64,000 nt of DNA from Acrocarpospora pleiomorpha (lineage in GTDB: Bacteria > Actinomycetota > Actinomycetes > Streptosporangiales > Streptosporangiaceae), in assembly GCF_009687885.1 (NCBI RefSeq), contig NZ_BLAF01000005.1:271118-335117 (forward strand). Direction: 5' to 3'. The notes beneath the pieces are model-generated. The model saw only the letters and a program-made list of their open reading frames with translations, was not told where the DNA came from and did not search any database. This document shows positions 60,101 through 64,000 of the stretch, one piece after another (the stretch's first letter is position 1; every line of letters starts with the position of its first letter). A program made the translations under genes and the position numbers.

Positions 60101-63100
60101 GTGGTGGTTGGACGTGACCGTCAGGAACTGTTCGCGGGCTTGGGCGTTGTCGCCTCGGGTGAGCCCGCGGCCGGTGGCGTGGTCGCGGGTGTGGCCGATG
60201 TGTCCGGGAAGTCGGTGTGGGTGTTCCCGGGTCAGGGGGCGCAGTGGGCGGGGATGGGTGTCGCCCTGCTTGAGGAGTCGCCGGTCTTCGCTGGTCGGAT
60301 GGCGGAGTGCGCGGCGGCGTTGGAGCCGTTGGTGGACTGGTCGTTGCTGGATGTGGTCCGCCAGGCCGATGGGCTGGATCGGGTGGATGTGGTCCAGCCG
60401 GTGTCGTTCGCGGTGATGGTCTCTTTGGCGGCGGTCTGGGAGTCGCTGGGCGTCCGCCCCGACGCCGTGGTCGGCCATTCTCAAGGCGAGATCGCCGCCG
60501 CGGTGGTCGCGGGTGGCCTGTCTCTCCAGGACGGCGCCCGGGTGGTGGCCTTGCGCAGCCGCCTGATCGGGGAGCAGTTGGCTGGGCTCGGGGCGATGGC
60601 GTCGGTGGCGTTGCCGGTCGAGCAGGTGCGTGAGCGGCTGTCGTCCTGGGACGGCCGGGTGTCGGTCGCGGCGATCAACGGCCCTCGCTCGGTGGTGGTG
60701 GCCGGTGAGGTGCAGGCCGTCGATGAGCTGGTGGAGCAGCTAACCGCGGATGAGGTGCGGGTTCGCCGGATCGCGGTGGACTATGCCTCGCATTCGGCTC
60801 AGGTCGATCTGATCGGTGCGGAGCTGGCCCAGGTCCTGACCGGGGTGGTGCCGCAGCCGGTGCGGGTGCCGATGTTGTCGACGGTGACCGGCCTTTGGCT
60901 GGAGGGGCCGGAACTCGATGCGGCGTATTGGTGTGACAACCTGCGCAACACGGTCAACTTCGCTCCGGCGGTCGGGCAGCTGCTGGAGCAGTGGTATCGG
61001 GCGTTCGTGGAGGTGAGCCCGCATCCGGTGTTGACGGTCGGCATCGGCGAGTGCGTGGACGAGGCCGGGGTGGACGCGGTGATCGCCGGGACGCTGCGCC
61101 GCGATGAGGGCGGGCTGGACCGGGTGCTGGTCTCGGCCGCCGAGCTGTTCGTGCGCGGTGTGGCGGTGGACTGGCGGGCCGTGCTGGCTGGCGGTCGCCG
61201 GGTCGATCTGCCGACCTATGCCTTCCAGCACCAGCGGTTCTGGCCGAGCGCCAGGCAGGGCGGTGATGCCCGTGTGCTGGGCCTGTCCGCGACCAGGCAC
61301 CCGCTGTTGGGGGCGGCCGTGGGCTTGGCCGATTCCGACGGGGTGGTGCTGACCGGACGCCTGTCGCTCGCTTCGCATCCGTGGCTGGCCGACCACACCG
61401 TGGCCGGGATGGTGTTCTTCCCCGGCACCGGGTTCCTTGAGCTGGCGATCCAGGCGGGTGACCAGGTCGGCTGCGAGGTGGTGGAGGAGCTGACGCTGGC
61501 CACGCCGCTGGTGCTGGGCGAGGGCGAGGCGGTCGTGGTCCAGATCGCGGTGGGTGCGCCGGAGGAGTCGGGCCACCGGAGCGTGAACATCTATGCCCGC
61601 TCGGCGGAGGCCGGCGGCGATGTGCCGTGGGTACGGCATGCCACCGGGACGCTCGCCACGGGTGGCCGGGCCGCGGTGCCGTTCGACGCGGCGGTGTGGC
61701 CTCCGGCCGGTGCCACCGCGATCGAGCTGGACGGGCTGTATGACGCTCTGGCCTCCGGAGGGCTGGGCTACGGTCCGTTGTTCCAGGGGCTGCGGGCGGC
61801 CTGGCATGGATCTGACGGTGGGATTTTCGCCGAGGTCGCGTTGCCCGAGCAGGCGCATTCGGAGGCGGGTGCGTTCGGGTTGCACCCGGCGTTGCTGGAT
61901 GCGGCCTTGCACGCGGTGACTTTTGTTGGGCTGGAGCAGGTGGAGGGCGGCCGGCTGCCGTTCTCGTGGGGTGAGGTGTGCCTGCGCGCCGTTGGTGCGT
62001 CGATGTTGCGGGTGCGGCTGGCTCGGACGGGTCCGGATTCGGTGTCGCTGGCGGCGGTGGATACCGCTGGGGAGCCGGTGCTGTCGGCGCGGTCGCTGGT
62101 GCTGCGGCCGATCTCGTCCGGTCAGCTCGCGGGCGGTGGCGGTCGCGGGACGGAAGGGGAGGGGCTGTTCCGGCTGGAGTGGTCGGAGCTTTCTGGAGTC
62201 TCTCCGGCCGATCCGGTGCCGATGGCGGTGGTCGGTCTGGACACGCTGGGTCTTGCCGGGGAGCAGGTCGAGGTTCATCCGGATCTGTCGGCGTTGGCCG
62301 AGGCGGGTCCGGTGCCAGATGTGGTGCTGGTCGAGGTCGTCACCGAGCCGATGGCGGATGCGGTGGGTACGGCGCATGGGGTGACCGCTGGGGTGCTGGG
62401 TCTGCTGCAGGGGTGGCTGGCCGATGAGCGGTTCGGCGATTCGCGTTTGGTGTTCGTGACGTGGGGTGCGGTGTCCGCGGGTGAGGGCGAGGTGGTCACT
62501 GATCTGGCCGCGGCTGCCGCGTGCGGGCTGGTGCGGTCGGCGCAGTCGGAGAATCCGGGGCGGTTCGTCCTGGTAGATGTTGATGAGGAGCTGTCCGGGC
62601 CGATTCTGGCCGGGGTGCTGGCCAGCGATGAGCCGCAGGTAGCAGTGCGCGCCGGTGGGGTGCGGGTGCCGCGGTTGGCGTCGCTGGTGTCGGGGGCGGG
62701 TTTGGTGCCTCCGGCCGGCGGGGTGCCGTGGCGGCTGGGCAGCCAGGCCAAGGGCAGCCTGGACGCGCTGGAACTGCTCCCGATTCCGCAGGCGGCCGGA
62801 CCGTTGGAGGCCGGGCAGGTGCGCCTGGAGGTCCACGCGGCGGGGGTGAACTTCCGTGACCTGCTGGACGGGTTGAACGCGCTGGGCTGGTTCCAGGACA
62901 TGGTCGGTCTGATGGGTGGTGAGGCGGCCGGGGTAGTGCTGGAGGTCGGCCCAGGGGTGGACGACCTGCGCCCGGGGGACCGGGTGATGGGTCTGGCCTC
63001 CGGTTCGTTCGGCCCGGTGGCGTTGGCCCGCGCCCACTACCTGACCAAGATCCCCGATGGGATCACCTTTGAGCAGGCGGCGACGATTCCGGTGACGTTC

Positions 63101-64000
63101 CTGACCGCCTATTACGGGCTGATGGATCTGGCCGGGTTGCAGCCGGGCGAGTCGCTGCTGGTGCACGCCGGGACGGGCGGCGTGGGCATGGCGACGATTC
63201 AGCTGGCCCAGCGGCTGGGGGTCGAGGTGTACGCCACGGCCAGCCCGGCCAAGTGGGACGTGCTGCGCTCGCTGGGCATCCCGGATGATCACATCGCCTC
63301 CTCGCGGAGTCTGGAGTTCGAGGAGCGCTTCCGGGAGGTGTGCGGCGATCGGGGGATCGATGTGGTCCTCAACTCGCTGACCGGGGAGTTCATCGACGCC
63401 ACCGCGCGGTTGCTGCGTCCGGGTGGCCGGTTTGTCGAGATGGGCAAGCTGGACATCCGTGACCAGGAGCAGTTCCCGGGGCTGGTGTATCACTGGTTCG
63501 ATGTGATGGACGCCGGTCCGGAGCGGTTGCACGAGATCCTGGCCGAGCTGGCGGGTTTGCTCGCGGCTGGTGAGTTGCGGCCGCTACCGGTCACGGCGTG
63601 GGATGTGCGGCGGGGCCGTGAGGCGTTCCGGTTCATGAGCCAGGCCCGGCACACCGGCAAGATCGTGCTGACGATGCCCCGGCGGTGGGACCCGGAAGGC
63701 ACCGTGCTTGTCACCGGTGGTACGGGTGGTCTGGGTGCGGAGGTGGCTCGGCATCTGGTGGCCGAGCATGGGGTGCGGCATCTGCTGCTGGTCAGCCGAA
63801 GGGGCCTGGAAGCGGCCGGCGCACGTGAGCTTGAGCAGGACCTGGCCGCGCAGGGCGCGCACGTGACCATCGCCGCCTGTGATGTGGCCGACCGGGAAGC
63901 GACGGCCGGTTTGCTGGCCGGTATCGGTGCCGAGCATCCGCTGACCGCGGTGATTCACACCGCGGGTGTGCTGGCTGACGGGACCATCGCTTCGTTGACG
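48137..64000 (+). CDS. Type I polyketide synthase, three modules visible, 3' end beyond window
   Basis: The frame is open from ATG 48137 (GGAGG at 48127-48131) to the last base: 5288 residues with no stop. An N-terminal coiled-coil docking region (~1-34) is followed by KS-AT-DH(His to Tyr)-KR-ACP, KS-AT-DH-KR-ACP, then KS-AT(methylmalonyl)-DH-ER and the first part of a KR. All three KS have TACSSS. The ER in the third module recalls NysC (ER in module 5, third of that protein). The methylmalonyl AT and the damaged first DH do not fit nystatin. A TTA codon lies at 51479-51481 (residue 1115). Leu and Val codons are richer in TTG/GTG than in most of PKS1. Its order of action relative to PKS1 is inferred as earlier. 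Confidence 0.93.
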   Translation, partial: MDTPSEQVVQALRTSMKEAERLRRQYQKLVAVTTEPIAIVAMSCRFPGGLASPEDLWRLVAEGGDAISGFPSDRDWDLDLLSGGGSDGRARSDAREGGFIHDVAGFDPGFFGISPREALGMDPQQRLLLEVSWEAVERAGIDAARLRGSRTGVFVGMSGQDYSYLMVNSLADLEGNVGTGLGAGAASGRLSYTLGLEGPAVTVDTACSSSLVAMHLAVQALRAGECSLALAGGATVMATPGAFVEFSRQGGLAPDGRCKAFADAADGTGWSEGVGMLVLERLSDAQRNGRQVLAVLRGSAVNQDGASNGFTAPNGPSQQRVIRQALGSAGLTPADVDVVEGHGTGTTLGDPIEAQALLATYGQDRDRPLLLGSVKSNIGHTQAAAGMAGVIKMVMALRHGVLPKTLHVDGPSSHVDWSAGAVELLAEAMPWPQVERPWRAGVSSFGLTGTNAHVIIEQAPEAPQIEVPPAASGVVPVLVSGRTEEALRAQADRLASFADGEPDLALADMALSLVTTRSVFEHRAAVLAGDREDAVAGLRALAEGRSGAGVVVGQSGQRGKLAFLFTGQGSQRAGMGRELYDRFPVFAEALDEVIGEFDPLLDGSLREVLFAEAELLDQTGWAQPALFAVETALFRLVESWGVRPDALVGHSIGELTAAHVAGVLSLADACALVAARARLMQALPAGGAMVAVQASEDQVADLLAGREGEVSIAAVNGPASLVVSGVEEAVLEVAAALESQGVRTRRLRVSHAFHSPLMDPMLADFRALAGTLSYNPPRIPVVSTLTGETATAEQLCSPDYWVDQVRGAVRFGDAVGALHAQGVRAYLELGPDGVLTAMTQDVLAAHPDQSVADLAADAVAVPVLRRDRDEESAVMAALAHLYVHGVAVDWRAVLPGGHRVELPTYAFQRQRLWPDGAGSRLGNVAAAGLAAAGHPLLGAAVGLAGADGVLLTGRLSLRSHPWLADYAVMGSAVVPGSAFVELAVRAGDQVGCDVVEELTLVAPLVLGERDAVAVQVWVGTPDESGRRELGVYARPAEAADEESWIRHATGVLTDGSRVAETFDATVWPPANASAIELDGLYERLDASGLSYGPVFQGLKAAWRGANGEVFAEVVLPGQVESSAGSFGVHPALLDAALHALPFAGLGDFEGGWAPFSWGGVCLHASGASLLRVRLARTGGDSVSVLAVDAAGEPVLSVRSLVLRAISSTWFAAAGGSRGVERNALFEVEWTPLKELPAAEPVPVPVVALGLNFLGVAGVAPPVVVMEVISDPAAGVVESAHELTARVLEVVREWLADERFADSRLVFLTRGAVAADGAADLPASAVWGLVRSAQSENPGRFVLVDVDEPEISASVLAGVLASGEPQVAVRGGEVRVARLARVVPGPEVDRPWDPDGTVLITGGTGGLGALFARYVVAERGVRHLLLVSRRGLEAPGAVELQAELIAYGVEVTVAACDVADREQAAALLALVPAEHPLTAVIHAAGVLADGTIPSLSAERLEIVLRPKVDAAWHLHELTRDGDLAAFIMFSSVAATFGGAGQANYAAANAFLDALAEYRRAEGQAGLSLAWGPWAQDSGMTGALGEADMRRIARAGMLSLLAAQGLALFDAAGAVGRAVVVAARFDVSAVRAQGWVPHLLQGLVRGVRRSAASAGADGALLQRLAGLGQADRTRLLVELVRTEVAMVLGHVSPATLEMRREFRELGFDSLTAVELRNRLNSATGLRLPSTLVFDYPTPVVLAEFLLDELLGRHADVISPPPLASVVDDPIAIVSMACRYPGGVSSPEDMWRLVVEGGDGISGFPTSRGWDLGELYSPDRSRRGTSYVREGGFLHQAGEFDPGFFGISPREALAMDPQQRLLLEVSWEAFERAGIDPVSLRGSRTGVFAGVTYHDYASSAEFPPDVMSFFGTGNAGSVLSGRISYTLGLEGPAMTVDTACSSSLVTMHLAAQALRLGECGLALAGGVTVMATPGAFIDFSEQGGLAPDGRCKSFADAADGTSWAEGVGVVVLERLSDARRNGHRILAVLRGSAVNQDGASNGLTAPNGPSQQRVIRQALADAGLSPSEVDVVEAHGTGTTLGDPIEAQALLATYGQDRPEDRPLLLGSIKSNIGHTQAAAGVAGVIKMVLAMDHGVLPKTLYVDAPSSHVDWSAGAVELLTEQRAWPQVERPWRAGVSSFGISGTNAHVIIERGDPQEAPRIAAEPGVLPVLVSGRTAGALRAQAGQLASHVEAYPEVALADTAFALATTRSAFEHRAVVLASDREGVLAGLGALAEDRPGAGVVRGVAGAEPQLAVLFTGQGSQRAGMGRELYERFPVFAEALDAVIAELDPLLDRPLREVMFAEAELLDQTGWAQPALFALETALFRLVESWGVVPDVLAGHSIGEVTAAHVAGVLSLSDACALVAGRARLMQALPAGGAMVAVQASEEEVAALLAERVGEVSIAAVNGPNAVVISGVEGPVLSVAAVLEERGVRTRRLRVSHAFHSPLMDPMLADFRAVAEKLTYRAPKIPIVSTLTGRPADEELCSPGYWVDQVRGAVRFADGVRTLHARGVRAYLELGPDGVLTAMADDTLVALADSAAESDPVLVPVLRRDRDERSAAMTALAELHVHGVPLDWRAVFPGARRVELPTYAFQREQYWPNGKKIGDARGLGLAAAEHPLLGAAVRLADSDGVLLTGRLSVRSHPWLADHVVGGMVFFPGTGFLELAIRAGDQVGCDLVEELTLAAPLVLDADDAVAVQVSVGATEDSGRRAVNIYARPAEAEDHLPWVRHAVGFLAPGDRRAERLDTEAWPPQGATAIELDGLYERLAEDGLAYGPVFQGLRAAWKGAGGEVFAEVALPEQVADAGLFALHPALLDSALHSVPFVGMETAGGRLPFSWSEVSLRAVGASALRVRLAQAGDDSVSLIAVDAAGEPVLSARSLVLRPVSADQLAAHDHGVERDSLFRLDWAAVPMTVSPVDAVVGLEVAELTGDLDSLDLPVGRVPDLVTVEIDVADSANMAESAHEVTTRVLGLLQQWLADERFVDSRLVFVTRGAVATGAGETVSNPAAATVWGLVRSAEAENPGRFLLADAEEQETALSALPVLLACGEQQAAVRDFEARVPRLARLSPDEHDVRAWNPEGTVLITGGTGGLGARLARHLVAEHEVRHLLLVSRRGLNAPGAEELRADLVADGAQVSVVACDVSDRDAVAELLANADRPLTAVIHTAGVLDDGTIPLLTPERIAKVLRPKVDAAWHLHELTRDMDLAAFIMFSSVSGTFGGSGQGNYAAGNAFLDALVQHRRAAGLPALSLAWGPWSTEAGMTSRLSQVDVNRLTMSALRLISLSQGMALFDAAVASGESAVAPVRLNMPALRAYEELPPMLSGLVPAVRRTKAVAPQGQSKLLRQLAPLGAAERIEVLLDVVRTEVALVLGHATRDTVEVRREFRELGFDSLTAVELRNRLNAATGLRLSATLVFDYPTPTVLARHLLDELMGTQAEVLDGAPQMVPPVADDPIVIVGMACRYPGGVASPEDLWRLVAEGGDGISGFPTTRGWDLGGLFNPDRESRGTSYVREGGFLHEAGEFDPGFFGISPREALAMDPQQRLLLEASWEAVERAGIEPGSLRGSRTGVFAGVMYHDYNPGRLEFPPEVMSFVGTGTAGSVLSGRLSYTLGLEGPAVTVDTACSSSLVALHLAAQSLRGGDCSLALAGGVTVMATPTPFIGFSAQGGLAGDGRCKSYSDAADGVSWSEGVGILVLERLSDAQRNGHQVLAIVRGSAVNQDGASNGLTAPNGPSQQRVIRQALAGAGLSPSEVDAMEGHGTGTTLGDPIEAQALLATYGQDRPEDRPLLLGSIKSNIGHTQAAAGVAGVIKMVMAMRHGVLPKTLHVTEPSSHVDWSAGAVELLTEPVEWKQNGHPRRAGVSSFGISGTNAHIILEQGPETPEGEETPQDRAPGVVPWVVSAKTEESLRGQARRLVAHVEAGELDPVDVGSSLVVSRSVFEHRAVVVGRDRQELFAGLGVVASGEPAAGGVVAGVADVSGKSVWVFPGQGAQWAGMGVALLEESPVFAGRMAECAAALEPLVDWSLLDVVRQADGLDRVDVVQPVSFAVMVSLAAVWESLGVRPDAVVGHSQGEIAAAVVAGGLSLQDGARVVALRSRLIGEQLAGLGAMASVALPVEQVRERLSSWDGRVSVAAINGPRSVVVAGEVQAVDELVEQLTADEVRVRRIAVDYASHSAQVDLIGAELAQVLTGVVPQPVRVPMLSTVTGLWLEGPELDAAYWCDNLRNTVNFAPAVGQLLEQWYRAFVEVSPHPVLTVGIGECVDEAGVDAVIAGTLRRDEGGLDRVLVSAAELFVRGVAVDWRAVLAGGRRVDLPTYAFQHQRFWPSARQGGDARVLGLSATRHPLLGAAVGLADSDGVVLTGRLSLASHPWLADHTVAGMVFFPGTGFLELAIQAGDQVGCEVVEELTLATPLVLGEGEAVVVQIAVGAPEESGHRSVNIYARSAEAGGDVPWVRHATGTLATGGRAAVPFDAAVWPPAGATAIELDGLYDALASGGLGYGPLFQGLRAAWHGSDGGIFAEVALPEQAHSEAGAFGLHPALLDAALHAVTFVGLEQVEGGRLPFSWGEVCLRAVGASMLRVRLARTGPDSVSLAAVDTAGEPVLSARSLVLRPISSGQLAGGGGRGTEGEGLFRLEWSELSGVSPADPVPMAVVGLDTLGLAGEQVEVHPDLSALAEAGPVPDVVLVEVVTEPMADAVGTAHGVTAGVLGLLQGWLADERFGDSRLVFVTWGAVSAGEGEVVTDLAAAAACGLVRSAQSENPGRFVLVDVDEELSGPILAGVLASDEPQVAVRAGGVRVPRLASLVSGAGLVPPAGGVPWRLGSQAKGSLDALELLPIPQAAGPLEAGQVRLEVHAAGVNFRDLLDGLNALGWFQDMVGLMGGEAAGVVLEVGPGVDDLRPGDRVMGLASGSFGPVALARAHYLTKIPDGITFEQAATIPVTFLTAYYGLMDLAGLQPGESLLVHAGTGGVGMATIQLAQRLGVEVYATASPAKWDVLRSLGIPDDHIASSRSLEFEERFREVCGDRGIDVVLNSLTGEFIDATARLLRPGGRFVEMGKLDIRDQEQFPGLVYHWFDVMDAGPERLHEILAELAGLLAAGELRPLPVTAWDVRRGREAFRFMSQARHTGKIVLTMPRRWDPEGTVLVTGGTGGLGAEVARHLVAEHGVRHLLLVSRRGLEAAGARELEQDLAAQGAHVTIAACDVADREATAGLLAGIGAEHPLTAVIHTAGVLADGTIASLT
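48239..53390 (+). other. PKS2 module 1: KS-AT(malonyl)-DH(probably inactive)-KR-ACP
   Basis: The KS Cys is at 48755-48757. The AT has GHSIGE (Ser 50087-50089) and HAFH (malonyl). The DH hot-dog motif reads [11 protein letters not shown]: the catalytic His is Tyr966 (TAC 51032-51034) while the Asp motif [10 protein letters not shown] is kept. The KR has LAD in place of LDD, with YAAAN intact, so it is active and probably B-type. The expected product is a beta-hydroxyl instead of a double bond. The ACP Ser is at 53255-53257. Confidence 0.88.
49827..50011 (+). repeat. 185-bp identical AT segment, copy 2 (copy 1 at 18478-18662)
   Basis: Identical by eye to the AT start of PKS1 module 1. The first mismatch after the block is at 50012, matching 18663. 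Confidence 0.85.
53429..58610 (+). other. PKS2 module 2: KS-AT(malonyl)-DH-KR-ACP
   Basis: The AT has GHSIGE and HAFH (malonyl). The DH is intact: [11 protein letters not shown] with the His at 56207-56209, and [10 protein letters not shown]. The KR has LDD and YAAGN. The product is an alpha,beta-double bond. Its KS is nearly identical at the DNA level to that of module 3 over parts of its length. Confidence 0.9.
58619..64000 (+). other. PKS2 module 3 (partial): KS-AT(methylmalonyl)-DH-ER-KR
   Basis: The AT has GHSQGE (Ser 60479-60481) and YASH (60782-60793), so it uses methylmalonyl-CoA. The DH is intact ([11 protein letters not shown], His 61394-61396). An ER of about 310 residues (~62730-63660) has an intact nucleotide motif [16 protein letters not shown]. 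The KR begins near 63690 and is cut by the window edge after HTAGVLADG. The expected product is a fully reduced, methyl-branched unit. In the ER substrate region VNFRD is followed by an unusual [11 protein letters not shown] in place of the common VLIALGMYP type, so methyl stereochemistry cannot be read safely. Confidence 0.9.

Noticed and set aside
48137..64000. PKS2 as a NysJ-type (late, modules 15-17) synthase
   Set aside because: In NysJ the ER is, as I recall, in the first module. Here the ER is in the third visible module and the first two are DH-KR type, which fits a NysC-like position better, although not perfectly.
1..64000. Search for CRISPR arrays, tRNA/rRNA genes, transposases and attachment sites
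   Set aside because: None was seen. The only repeats are in-gene tandem repeats, PKS domain homology and short regulatory repeats.

Overview
The window comes from a high-GC actinomycete, probably a filamentous one. G/C-ending codons dominate, Shine-Dalgarno sequences are actinomycete-like, and a few rare TTA codons sit in regulatory and PKS genes. It holds part of a large modular type I polyketide cluster. Gene content and module order point to a glycosylated polyene macrolide of the nystatin/amphotericin/natamycin type. Both edges cut through genes.

Layout. 1-10526 is a regulatory block: three LuxR-family LAL regulators (the first truncated by the window edge) and a PAS-LuxR regulator of PimM/NysRIV type. 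Interspersed are an orphan DUF742 protein and an acyl-CoA carboxylase beta subunit for extender supply. 10716-16015 is a plus-strand gene run: a DUF5988 protein, a cold-shock-domain protein, GDP-mannose 4,6-dehydratase (first committed sugar step), then FkbK-, FkbJ-, FkbI- and FkbH-like genes. A convergent FkbG-like O-methyltransferase follows at 16012-16680. Together these five form a complete methoxymalonyl-ACP pathway. 16812-44960 is one gene for a six-module, 9382-residue PKS whose architecture parallels NysI/AmphI: DH-KR, KR, methylmalonyl KR, KR, dead KR, KR. A bidirectional terminator separates it from a minus-strand operon: polyene-type glycosyltransferase, CYP105-type P450, [3Fe-4S] ferredoxin. 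From 48137 a second giant PKS gene runs off the right edge. It shows two full modules and most of a third; the third is methylmalonyl-type and carries an ER.

How the parts work together. The PKS proteins build the macrolactone. The P450/ferredoxin pair probably oxidises the methyl branch set by module 3 of the first PKS to a carboxyl. The dehydratase starts the deoxysugar (mycosamine in known relatives) and the glycosyltransferase attaches it. The PAS-LuxR protein probably acts on a family of CTAG-containing 16-mers that I find upstream of the DUF742 gene, the carboxylase gene, both PKS genes and the glycosyltransferase operon.

Most notable: a complete methoxymalonyl-ACP pathway lies inside a polyene-type locus, yet none of the nine AT domains visible here looks dedicated to that extender. 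The second PKS also departs from the nystatin pattern: a catalytic His-to-Tyr change in its first DH, and a methylmalonyl AT in the ER module. No RNA gene, insertion sequence, CRISPR array or origin was seen. The loading module, thioesterase, sugar aminotransferase, late PKS modules and transporters expected for such a cluster are not in this window.
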